Of a stretch of DNA of 39,173 nt, positions 1 through 7,072 are shown piece after piece (position 1 is the first letter of the stretch; each line of letters starts with the position of its first letter). The notes below the pieces were generated by a model. That model searched no databases. It was not told the origin of the DNA and saw only the letters and a program-made list of their open reading frames with translations. The stretch is from contig UWSI01000017.1 in assembly GCA_900541895.1 (NCBI GenBank), forward strand, positions 1 through 39,173. The letters are read 5' to 3'. The position numbers and the translations under genes are program-made. This DNA comes from an uncultured Actinomyces sp. (GTDB taxonomy: Bacteria > Actinomycetota > Actinomycetes > Actinomycetales > Actinomycetaceae).

Positions 1-41
1 AAGCCGAGGCTTGCCCACCACAGTAATGAGATCAGAGAAGT

Positions 42-1808
42 CTACAGGCCGAGTTCTGACTCGAATGCAGCTTCTTCAAGTCGACGCTTCACATCCATAA
101 GGAAACGTGAGGCGTCTGCACCATCAACCAGTCGGTGATCATAGGACAACGAGAGGTAAACCATCGAACGGATTGCGATCGAATCGTTGCCGAGTTCGTC
201 CTTGACAACTACCGGGCGCTTGACGATCGTTCCCACGCCCATAATTGCAGTTTCCGGCATGTTGAGCACTGGAGTATCGAAAAGTGCGCCACCTGAACCA
301 GTGTTCGTGATGGTGAAGGTTGAACCCGAAAGCTCATCAGCACCGATCGTTGCCGAACGTGTGCGTGCGGCGAGATCGTTGATTGAACGCGAAACATCGG
401 CGATTGACATTCCCTGGGCGTTCTTGATGACCGGAACGAGCAGGCCGCGCTCCGTATCTACCGCGATGCCAATGTTCTCGTGATCGAAGTAGGTTACTTC
501 CTTGTCATTAATCGTTGCGTTGACCTTGGGGTGGAAGCGCAGTGCTTCGGTCGCAGCCTTGACGAAGAAGGGGAGGAAAGTCAGCTTGGTGTTCTCGCGC
601 TGAACAAATGCGTCCTTTGCGCGCGCACGCAGCGAGGCAATCTTCGTAACGTCTACTTCAATAATGGTTGTGAGCTGGGCAGCGGTTGCGAGTGACTCGA
701 CCATGCGACGGGCGATGGTCTGACGCAAACGAGACATCTTCTCAGTGGTTCCGCGAAGCGGTGATGCCTCGCGGCCGGAGAAGACGTTGTCGCCAGGGGC
801 TGCCGCAGTGGCAGTCTGAGGCGCTGCGCTTGCTACGGGAGCTGCAGGAGCTTGCACTGCCTGACGTGCCTTGATTGCCGCCTCAACGTCCTCGCGGCGA
901 ATTCGGCCACCGATCCCGGTGCCGGCCACCTCTGCAAGCTCAATTCCTGCCTCGCGCGCAAGCTTGCGGACGATAGGCGTCACATAACCGGTCTGGGAAA
1001 CCTGAGCGGGAGTAGGTGTAGAAGACTGGGCCAGCTGGCCAGTTTCTGCAGTCTGAGCCAGGGATGCGGGAGTCGGGAAGGGGTTGACTGGTGCCGCGGG
1101 AGCCGGTGCAGGAGCCTGAGGTGCTGGGGAAACAGCAACAGGTTCATGCTGAGCCGGAGCTGTAGGTGCCGCTGCAGGGGCAGTGGGTGCTGCAGGCGCG
1201 CTGGGGGCAGCCGAAGGAGCCTGAGCGGTAATCACTGCAAGGACAGTACCTACCTCAACGGTCTCGTCTTCTGGTACGCGAATTTCTGCGAGGAAGCCGG
1301 AAGCGGGAGCGGGAACTTCGGAGTCCACCTTATCGGTCGAAACCTCAACCAGGGGTTCATCGGTTTCAACCGCGTCGCCAACAGACTTCAGCCAAGTGGT
1401 GACGGTGCCTTCTGTTACCGATTCGCCGAGCGCAGGCATGATGACCTCAGTTCCGCTTACCGGTGCCGAGGCCGGCGCAGGCGCAGCGGGCGCGGGGACT
1501 GCCTCGGGAACGGGTGTCGGCGCAGGCGCACTTTCCTGTGCGGGAGCAGGGGAATCTTGCGGGGCCTCGGAAGCGTCACCAATGAGGGCTAGCTGCGTGC
1601 CGACCTCGACGGTTTCATCTTCGGGAACAAGAATCTGAAGGAGCACACCTGCCGCGGGGGAGGGGACTTCAGAGTCGACCTTGTCGGTGGAAACTTCGAC
1701 TAAGGGCTCATCGAGCGCGACGGTGTCGCCCACCGATTTGAGCCAGGTTGTCACGGTGCCTTCGGTCACCGACTCGCCCAGAGCGGGCATGATCACTGCG
1801 GTTGCCAT
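42..1808 (-). CDS. sucB: Dihydrolipoamide acyltransferase (E2) of a 2-oxoacid dehydrogenase complex
   Basis: The 588-residue protein transfers acyl groups through lipoyl arms to CoA at the core of a pyruvate or 2-oxoglutarate dehydrogenase complex. Two near-identical lipoyl domains carry the lipoylation motif STDKVDSEV at Lys43 and Lys160. They are joined by long Ala/Pro-rich linkers, then an E3-binding domain (VTPIVRKLAREAGI) and a catalytic domain with DHRLVDG (His558, Asp562). The ATG at 1808 follows AAGGAG with good spacing. The open frame continues 73 codons upstream, but that part lies in the 3' end of lpd and does not look like E2. It is 25 bp downstream of lpd, so E2 and E3 are probably co-transcribed. 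Actinobacterial proteins of this type are usually annotated SucB, although many act as the E2 of pyruvate dehydrogenase, so substrate choice is uncertain. Both lipoyl-domain DNA copies are repetitive, which creates long spurious antisense frames. Confidence 0.95.
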   Translation of the reverse strand: MATAVIMPALGESVTEGTVTTWLKSVGDTVALDEPLVEVSTDKVDSEVPSPAAGVLLQILVPEDETVEVGTQLALIGDASEAPQDSPAPAQESAPAPTPVPEAVPAPAAPAPASAPVSGTEVIMPALGESVTEGTVTTWLKSVGDAVETDEPLVEVSTDKVDSEVPAPASGFLAEIRVPEDETVEVGTVLAVITAQAPSAAPSAPAAPTAPAAAPTAPAQHEPVAVSPAPQAPAPAPAAPVNPFPTPASLAQTAETGQLAQSSTPTPAQVSQTGYVTPIVRKLAREAGIELAEVAGTGIGGRIRREDVEAAIKARQAVQAPAAPVASAAPQTATAAAPGDNVFSGREASPLRGTTEKMSRLRQTIARRMVESLATAAQLTTIIEVDVTKIASLRARAKDAFVQRENTKLTFLPFFVKAATEALRFHPKVNATINDKEVTYFDHENIGIAVDTERGLLVPVIKNAQGMSIADVSRSINDLAARTRSATIGADELSGSTFTITNTGSGGALFDTPVLNMPETAIMGVGTIVKRPVVVKDELGNDSIAIRSMVYLSLSYDHRLVDGADASRFLMDVKRRLEEAAFESELGL

Positions 1809-1833
1809 GTTCAATCTCCTTGTCGGTGACAGG

Positions 1834-3207
1834 TTAGTTGTGTGCGTGGAGAGGCTTGCCGGCCAAAGCCATGGCTGCCTCGCCGATAGCTTCATTTTGT
1901 GTCGGGTGGGCGTGGATGAGTGCTGCGAGATCCTCTGGGTATGCTTCCCAGTTGACCATGAGCTCTCCTTCGCCAACCTGCTCGCCAATGCGTGTACCAA
2001 TCCCGTGGAATCCGACGATGGGTCCATCTTCTACGGAAACAAGCTTAATGAAGCCCGTTGCTCCAAGGATATTAGACTTTCCGTTGCCCGCAAGGTTGTA
2101 TTCGACCGTGCGCACCTTGTCGCCGTACTTTTCGCGTGCCTGCTTCTCAGTCAGACCGACAGAGGCGATTTCGGGTTCGCAGAAGGTGACTCGTGGAATT
2201 CCGGACTCGTCCATCATCGTGGGGGAGAGGCCGGCGATTTCTTCCGCCACAAAGATGCCCTGCAGGAAGCCGCGGTGCGCAAGTTGAAGTCCGGGAACGA
2301 TGTCTCCGACTGCGTAGATGTTGCCCACACCGGTATGCAGTCGCTCATTGGTGAGAACAAAGCCGCGCTCCATCTTGATACCGGCTTCTTCGTATCCCAA
2401 GCCTTCGGTGACAGGACCGCGTCCAACTGCAACCAGGAGAACATCGGCATCGAAGGTCTTGCCATCTTCTGTTGCGACGTGAACACCGGAGTCGTCCTGC
2501 GTTGCGCCGGCGAAACGGGTATTGGTGTGGAAAGCAATGCCGCGCTTACGGAATGAGCGCTCGAGGTGCTTAGAAACGGCCTCGTCTTCGTTATTTGCAA
2601 GGTGAGGCAGCGCCTCGATGATTGTGACTTCCGCGCCGAAGGAACGCCAGACGGAAGCAAACTCTAGGCCAATGACGCCGCCGCCCAATACGACAGCCTT
2701 CTGAGGTACCCATTCCATTTGAAGGGCCTGATCAGAGGTGATGATGCGGCCCGAAATATCCAAGCCGGGGATTGAACGAGAATAAGAACCCGTTGCAAGA
2801 ATGATGTTGCGGCCGACGATGCGCTGTCCGCCTACCTCGATGGTGTCAGGTGCAGCCAAGCGACCCCATCCCTGGATGATGTCTACGCCGCGAGATGAGA
2901 GTAGGCCCTGAACGCCTCGGTACAACTTATTAATAATGGAATCGCGATACTGACCGACCTTTGCCATATCGATTCCCTGGAAGCTTGCCTGGATGCCGAA
3001 AGTATCGGATTCACGGACGGTGTCAGCAGTCTCTGCTGCGTGCAGGTAAGCCTTGGTCGGGATGCAGCCACGGTGGAGGCAGGTTCCACCAACCTTGTCA
3101 CCTTCGATAAGGGCTACTTTTAATCCCAGCTGGGAGGCGCGTAAAGCCGCGGCATAGCCACCTGAACCCGCACCCAGAATGACGAGGTCGTATACAGACT
3201 CGCTCAC
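1834..3207 (-). CDS. lpd: Dihydrolipoyl dehydrogenase (E3)
   Basis: A FAD-dependent disulfide oxidoreductase of 457 residues that reoxidises dihydrolipoamide with NAD+ for the 2-oxoacid dehydrogenase complexes. The N-terminal FAD fold has GAGSGGYAAA. The redox-active disulfide is in GGTCLHRGCIPTK (Cys43 and Cys48). A second dinucleotide fold has VVLGGGVIGLEFA, and YAVGDIVPG contacts FAD. The C-terminal dimer-interface motif HPTQNE supplies the catalytic His434 and Glu439. I chose the GTG at 3207 because AAGGAG sits 8 nt upstream of it. A second in-frame GTG at 3216 overlaps that Shine-Dalgarno site and is unlikely to be used. It is the first gene of an operon with sucB. Confidence 0.96.
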   Translation of the reverse strand: MSESVYDLVILGAGSGGYAAALRASQLGLKVALIEGDKVGGTCLHRGCIPTKAYLHAAETADTVRESDTFGIQASFQGIDMAKVGQYRDSIINKLYRGVQGLLSSRGVDIIQGWGRLAAPDTIEVGGQRIVGRNIILATGSYSRSIPGLDISGRIITSDQALQMEWVPQKAVVLGGGVIGLEFASVWRSFGAEVTIIEALPHLANNEDEAVSKHLERSFRKRGIAFHTNTRFAGATQDDSGVHVATEDGKTFDADVLLVAVGRGPVTEGLGYEEAGIKMERGFVLTNERLHTGVGNIYAVGDIVPGLQLAHRGFLQGIFVAEEIAGLSPTMMDESGIPRVTFCEPEIASVGLTEKQAREKYGDKVRTVEYNLAGNGKSNILGATGFIKLVSVEDGPIVGFHGIGTRIGEQVGEGELMVNWEAYPEDLAALIHAHPTQNEAIGEAAMALAGKPLHAHN

Positions 3208-3269
3208 GTGTTCCACTCCTTGATAATGAAGAGAACGGACCTTCAGTGTCCGACTTAGGTCCTATTCTT

Positions 3270-3298
3270 CCACTAGTCACTACTTTTGTCCGTCACAA
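3270..3298 (-). promoter_or_regulatory. Candidate lpd-sucB promoter
   Basis: Read on the minus strand, TTGTGA (3293-3298) and TAGTGG (3270-3275) are separated by 17 nt, about 60 nt upstream of the lpd start. The -10 is imperfect. A short hairpin (CGGAC and GTCCG, 3236-3252) would lie in the leader. This is inference from motif spacing only. Confidence 0.3.
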
Positions 3299-3398
3299 AA
3301 TCGTCTACTTGGCGGTTAGACAGCCCACATGTTTTCACGAAAAAAGTCGTGGGGAGTGGTGTAGAGCAACTAGTATGACAGTGGATTAAGGAGGAAAG

Positions 3399-3920
3399 GT
3401 GAGCGAAGCAGTTCACGAGCAATCTCAGGATAATCGCCCACCCGCACGCGGATCGGGACGACTGGTTATTGCCCTGTACTGGATTTTTAGCGTCACTGTG
3501 ACTCTTCGAGCTCTCGCTGATTCCTACTATCTTCGAGAGATACCACTGTGGGCGCGCATCATTGCGGTGCTTATTGGAACGATTTATGTAGTTGCTGCAA
3601 TCAGCCTGACGCATAATGGAAGGCGTATGCGCCTCCTTGGATGGTGCATGATCGCTCTGTGCTTTATTGGACCGCTTGCGTATGGCGTAGCTGGGGCTTC
3701 CTTGTCGTCTATCAGACTGATGCCGAATGCCTGGAATACCTTTGGCGCTGACTTCGCTTATCTCCCACTGGTCGTTGCCTCTATCGGGGCCATATGGATG
3801 TGGGTTTCTAATCCGCGCAGGATCGTTGAAATTGCCGAGCAAGTAGAGCGACCTAGTAAAGGGATTCTTCCCTCGAAAAAATCAGAGGCCTCGGAAGAGA
3901 TGGAAGTGCCCCGCGGTTAG
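3399..3920 (+). CDS. Small integral membrane protein of unknown function
   Basis: I do not recognise a family. The 173-residue protein has a polar N-terminal tail of about 20 residues, then about four hydrophobic segments: LVIALYWIFSVTVTL, WARIIAVLIGTIYVVAAISL, LLGWCMIALCFIGPLAYGV and YLPLVVASIGAIWMWV. A charged cytoplasmic tail rich in Glu, Lys and Ser follows. The start is GTG at 3399, directly preceded by a strong Shine-Dalgarno (AAGGAGG). It diverges from lpd across a 191-bp gap. Its TAG stop interlocks with the TAA stop of convergent trmL in the shared tetranucleotide TTAG. Confidence 0.8.
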   Translation: MSEAVHEQSQDNRPPARGSGRLVIALYWIFSVTVTLRALADSYYLREIPLWARIIAVLIGTIYVVAAISLTHNGRRMRLLGWCMIALCFIGPLAYGVAGASLSSIRLMPNAWNTFGADFAYLPLVVASIGAIWMWVSNPRRIVEIAEQVERPSKGILPSKKSEASEEMEVPRG

Positions 3921-4378
3921 ATTCCGTTTGAGAAACCCAACTGACGCCAAGCCTCGTAAAGCACAATCGATGCGGAATTTGCGAGATTGAGTGAACGTAC
4001 TCCCGGAAGCATCTGAATGCGTACGCATTGAGTGATGCGTGGGTGAGTCATTGCCCATTCGGGAAGACCGACCGATTCGCGGCCGAATAGTAGGCCATCT
4101 CCATCGGCATAGTGGACCTCGCTGTAATGATCTGAAGCGTGTCCGGTAAATGCCCAGATGCGCCCTGGGACTTCGGCTAGCGCGTCTTCAAAATTGGAGT
4201 GGACCTTAACATGTGCCAGGTCGTGGTAGTCCAATCCTGCGCGCTTGAGCTTGGTATCTGACATGTCGAACCCCAGTGGTTCAACCAGGTGAAGAAAAGC
4301 TCCAGTACACGCAGCTAGGCGAATTGCAGCGCCGCTATTTCCTGGGATTTCAGGTTCAAGAAAAATGATGTGAAGCAT
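3917..4378 (-). CDS. trmL: tRNA (cytidine(34)-2'-O)-methyltransferase, SPOUT family
   Basis: A 153-residue SpoU/TrmH-type methyltransferase, the usual size for the minimal TrmL (YibK) family. These enzymes 2'-O-methylate the wobble nucleotide of tRNA-Leu isoacceptors using SAM. The N-terminal LEPEIPGNSGAAIR motif holds the conserved Asn and Arg. The trefoil-knot SAM site is built from LLFGRESVGLP and the C-terminal RSLNLANSASIVLYEA. The ATG at 4378 is 1 nt after the stop of ybhB and has no own Shine-Dalgarno, so translation is probably coupled to the upstream gene. The substrate is assigned from the family, not from the sequence. Confidence 0.92.
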   Translation of the reverse strand: MLHIIFLEPEIPGNSGAAIRLAACTGAFLHLVEPLGFDMSDTKLKRAGLDYHDLAHVKVHSNFEDALAEVPGRIWAFTGHASDHYSEVHYADGDGLLFGRESVGLPEWAMTHPRITQCVRIQMLPGVRSLNLANSASIVLYEAWRQLGFSNGI

Positions 4379-4379
4379 G

Positions 4380-4925
4380 TTAGTTCGATGGTGTTTGGTA
4401 CGTTACGGTCAAGGCTGCGCGGGCGATGGTGTGCTCTAGGGCCTCGAAAGAATACATCGCCAATGAGGTGTCGTCATCGCAGCCTAGGGTTGGAATATCT
4501 AGGGCGTGAACGGAAAAGATGTAGCGGTGGGGACGATCACCTGCTGGCGGCGCGGCGCCGAAGTATGAATGATCGCCGTGATCCCCTCGAAGGTGGAAGG
4601 CGCTTCCATCAAGTTCAAGATCGGAACTGCCAGCCCCGCGCGCAAGAGACGTACATGAGACGGGGATGTCGATCACCATCCAGTGCCAAAAGCCCGATGG
4701 CGTGGGGGCATCTGGATCAAAGCAGGAAACAAAGAAGCTTTCTGTCTGCTTAGGGAAACCGCTCCACTCTAGGTGTGGCGAGATGTTGCCGCCTTCTGCT
4801 GTGTGCAGCCTCGGCATAGGGAGGTCATTGCTGAGATCTTGCGACACCACGGTAAATGTTGCGCTGGGGGGAAGCCCTTCGTATGGGTTGGGAGCAAGAG
4901 GGCGATCAAAGAGGCGCATGCTCAT
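4380..4925 (-). CDS. YbhB/YbcL family Raf kinase inhibitor-like protein (PEBP fold)
   Basis: A 181-residue protein of the phosphatidylethanolamine-binding-protein family. It carries the ligand-pocket signature DPDAPTPSGFWHWMV and the second conserved block PPAGDRPHRYIFSVHAL. There is no signal peptide, so it should be cytoplasmic. The biochemical role of bacterial members is poorly defined. Two starts are possible, ATG at 4925 or ATG at 4919; upstream there is only a weak purine stretch (GTGAAAGAAT). It is followed after 1 nt by trmL, so the two form a small operon. Its promoter must lie in the short gap shared with the SOS-box region upstream of imuA', which diverges from it. Confidence 0.88.
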   Translation of the reverse strand: MSMRLFDRPLAPNPYEGLPPSATFTVVSQDLSNDLPMPRLHTAEGGNISPHLEWSGFPKQTESFFVSCFDPDAPTPSGFWHWMVIDIPVSCTSLARGAGSSDLELDGSAFHLRGDHGDHSYFGAAPPAGDRPHRYIFSVHALDIPTLGCDDDTSLAMYSFEALEHTIARAALTVTYQTPSN

Positions 4926-4988
4926 ATTCTTTCACTTCTTCAGAAGGAACCAAAGTGGACGCAAATGATGGAGAGGTGCATACACTGA

Positions 4989-5004
4989 TAGAACACTTGT
5001 TCGA
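4989..5004 (+). promoter_or_regulatory. LexA (SOS) box upstream of imuA'
   Basis: The 16 bp TAGAACACTTGTTCGA match the actinobacterial/Gram-positive SOS box TCGAACNNNNGTTCGA at 11 of 12 defined positions (A for C at position 2). It lies 13 nt before the imuA' start and also within the divergent region of ybhB. DNA-damage control of imuA'-imuB-SNF2 by LexA is inferred. Confidence 0.85.
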
Positions 5005-5017
5005 TTGAGGTGATTTT

Positions 5018-5488
5018 ATGAAGCGTTTAGACCTTGCTCGTCAAGTTCTGCGCGATACCGAAAGCCGCCTGGGACTTGAGAAAAGCCAGGTTTTTTCGGA
5101 TCTTTCGTCGCGCTGCGTGGGGGTCTGGGAATACGGCGGGACTTACCCGCAATTGGTTCATGCCATTCTCTCTCTTGATATCCAAGAGGATTGCTGCGCT
5201 TTCGTTGGAACTGATGACTTTGGATGGGAATATGCCTTTAAACAGGGATTGAATCTGTCGCGCTGTCTCTATGTTCCTTCTTCCCGTGCGGATGCACAGG
5301 TAATCTCGCTTCTTCTTCCGCATTGTCGATTGCTCTATGTGGACCGTTGTGCATTGGAGCTTCGCGATATGCGACGTTTGGGGGCTCAGGTGCGAAAAGA
5401 AGAAACAATTTTGTTGACTAAGTACCCATGGGTTGGGTTCAGTCGCCCGTGGGGAGAAGAGCTTGATATTTATCAAAAGGCGGGATGA
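5018..5488 (+). CDS. imuA': ImuA'-like mutasome accessory protein (short form)
   Basis: A 156-residue RecA-fold-like protein immediately upstream of imuB. There is no Walker A motif. The middle part (CCAFVGTDDFGWEYAFKQGL, then LSRCLYVPSS) matches the pattern of mycobacterial ImuA', in which a WAAVVGLPELG-like strand is followed by LSRLALIP. ImuA' connects ImuB with RecA and DnaE2 during SOS mutagenesis in mycobacteria (established knowledge). The protein ends soon after the KYPWVGF strand. It is therefore shorter than the roughly 200-residue mycobacterial form and seems to lack the C-terminal tail. The start is ATG at 5018 with GAGGTGAT upstream. imuB begins 1 nt after its stop. Identification rests on context plus weak sequence similarity. 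Confidence 0.75.
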   Translation: MKRLDLARQVLRDTESRLGLEKSQVFSDLSSRCVGVWEYGGTYPQLVHAILSLDIQEDCCAFVGTDDFGWEYAFKQGLNLSRCLYVPSSRADAQVISLLLPHCRLLYVDRCALELRDMRRLGAQVRKEETILLTKYPWVGFSRPWGEELDIYQKAG

Positions 5489-5489
5489 T

Positions 5490-7064
5490 ATGCGCTGTCT
5501 TATGGTATGGATTCCGAATTGGGAAATTAACGCTTTGGTAGTTGATATTCCTCCGGGGGCTCATGGAGCAATTGAAGAGCGCGGATATGTCAAAACGGTG
5601 ACTCCTTCTGCGTGGAAATGCGGTGTGCGACAGGGAATGCGCGTGTCGATGGCACGTTATCTATGTCCGGATCTCCTTATTCTTCAAAGTGATCCGCGTA
5701 GGGAATTGAACTCTTTTGAAGTAATTGTTCAAGCTTGTGAGCAATGGGTTGCTGGTATCGCCTGTGTGCGTCCGGGGTTGGCGTGGGCCCCTGCTGCTGG
5801 AGCGGCTCGATGGAGCGGAAGTGAGGAACGGCTTGCCGAAAATATCGTTGATTCGATTTCTCGATGGAGTGGATCGGAAAGCAATGTGGGGATAGCGTCC
5901 GGGCCTCTTGCAAGTTACGCAGCGGCAAGGCGTGGCATTATTGTGCCCGCAGAGCGGACTCAAGAGTTTCTCGATCTCATTGACCTTGCGCAATGTCTTC
6001 CATTATTTCCCCAAAAACAGCATGAACAGCTCCGTCAGGTCATTGATACATGCCGCTCAGTGGGAGTGATGCGCGGTCATGATTTGATGCGCATGGGAGA
6101 AAGTGCTCTGTATACACGTTTTGGGAATATTGGTCAGCAGCTCTACGAATTATTTAGAGGGAAAGATCTTTGGATTCCGAAACATGAAATTCCCGTACGT
6201 GAAGTACAAGTGGATGAGGAGTGCGAGGAAAGTATTGAGAGTGAAGAACAGGCTGCTTTTTGTTCACGTCGTTTAGCTCGTCAAGTCTGCGAAGAGCTCG
6301 AAAGAGAGCAGCTGCGTTGCTCAAGCATCGTGATCACTGCGCACGATCAAAGCTATGAAACTTACGAAAGGCAATGGTGGGGAATCGATGGGGATGAAGA
6401 AGAAATTGCAGATCGTATTCGCTGGCAGCTCGTAGCTTGGCTTTCTGCTTCCAACGCCGAGGAAGGGTTGAATCGCGTCAGTGTCCAAGCCTTGCATTGC
6501 GTTCCTTCAGCAGGAGCGAAGGCTCTGTGGAAAACACATCACTCACCCAAGCGTGATTCTGCCCTTCGTAAAATTTGTGCCTATAAAGGTGAGGATGCCG
6601 TTCGTGTTCCACGCCTAGTTCCCGGGTATACCCCCATGCAAAGAGCAGGCTTTGCCTGTGTTGATCAAGCCGTGACGAGCTCCAGCGATCTTCTTTATCC
6701 CGAAGGCGCAGTGGAAGAGGCTCCCTCGAAGGTATACGCCACGCCTCTCCCAGCTTTTCTCTATGCTCATTCTTCCGTGCACACGCATGTACAAGTGGCA
6801 GTGAGTGATCGTTCTACGCTCACGCATAATCCCAAAGAAATCGTTGCAATAATTTCGGGGCGACAGCACCGCTACGGGGTCCTTTCCTGGAAAGGTCCAT
6901 GGAGTATGCCGCACTCGTGGTGGCAAGAATCGACCGAAGCTATTGTCCATGCTCCCTGTACGCACTACCTCAGAGTGAGTTGTAAGAATTCCTCGGATCT
7001 TCTGCTGATGTGGGAACACGGTTCTTGGAGTGTTGCTGGAATCTATGAAGATCATCAAGCCTAA
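5490..7064 (+). CDS. imuB: ImuB, catalytically inactive Y-family polymerase-like mutasome hub
   Basis: This 524-residue protein has the Y-family polymerase layout but not its catalytic acids. The N-terminal motif that should be DxD reads LMVWIPNWEINAL, as in ImuB, where PDWP is usual. The second acidic motif (SxDE) is also absent. The end of the core, ALRKICAYKGEDAVRVPRL, matches the actinobacterial ImuB block near the clamp-binding site. At the place of the expected clamp motif (QLPLWG in mycobacteria) it reads AKALWK (residues 343-348), so the Gln and Gly are lost. ATG at 5490 follows AAGGCGGG. An in-frame extension of 19 codons into imuA' is unlikely to be used. Hand-counted stretches 6181-6240 and 6361-6420 have 26 and 27 GC of 60, lower than sampled neighbours. 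Confidence 0.9.
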   Translation: MRCLMVWIPNWEINALVVDIPPGAHGAIEERGYVKTVTPSAWKCGVRQGMRVSMARYLCPDLLILQSDPRRELNSFEVIVQACEQWVAGIACVRPGLAWAPAAGAARWSGSEERLAENIVDSISRWSGSESNVGIASGPLASYAAARRGIIVPAERTQEFLDLIDLAQCLPLFPQKQHEQLRQVIDTCRSVGVMRGHDLMRMGESALYTRFGNIGQQLYELFRGKDLWIPKHEIPVREVQVDEECEESIESEEQAAFCSRRLARQVCEELEREQLRCSSIVITAHDQSYETYERQWWGIDGDEEEIADRIRWQLVAWLSASNAEEGLNRVSVQALHCVPSAGAKALWKTHHSPKRDSALRKICAYKGEDAVRVPRLVPGYTPMQRAGFACVDQAVTSSSDLLYPEGAVEEAPSKVYATPLPAFLYAHSSVHTHVQVAVSDRSTLTHNPKEIVAIISGRQHRYGVLSWKGPWSMPHSWWQESTEAIVHAPCTHYLRVSCKNSSDLLLMWEHGSWSVAGIYEDHQA

Positions 7065-7072
7065 CCATTCTC

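Noticed and set aside
1..41. A possible further gene downstream of sucB at the window edge
   Set aside because: The minus-strand reading FSDLITVVGKPRL is open but only 41 bases are available, with no convincing start or ribosome site.
852..2556. Long plus-strand open frames opposite sucB and lpd (852-1592, 1681-2556)
   Set aside because: They are shadows of the repetitive Ala/Pro-rich linker and lipoyl-domain DNA on the minus strand. No start site, no domain and Cys/Arg/Gly-rich composition argue against coding.
5661..5993. Minus-strand open frames within imuB
   Set aside because: They have no ribosome site or recognisable domain and lie fully inside a well-supported gene.
6046..6080. A QCLPLF segment in ImuB (in the LAQCLPLFPQ stretch, about residue 170) as a clamp-binding site
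   Set aside because: It resembles a clamp motif but falls in the polymerase-core region where Y-family proteins have an LPLxALR-like segment, not in the C-terminal position used by ImuB. It remains a weak alternative to test.
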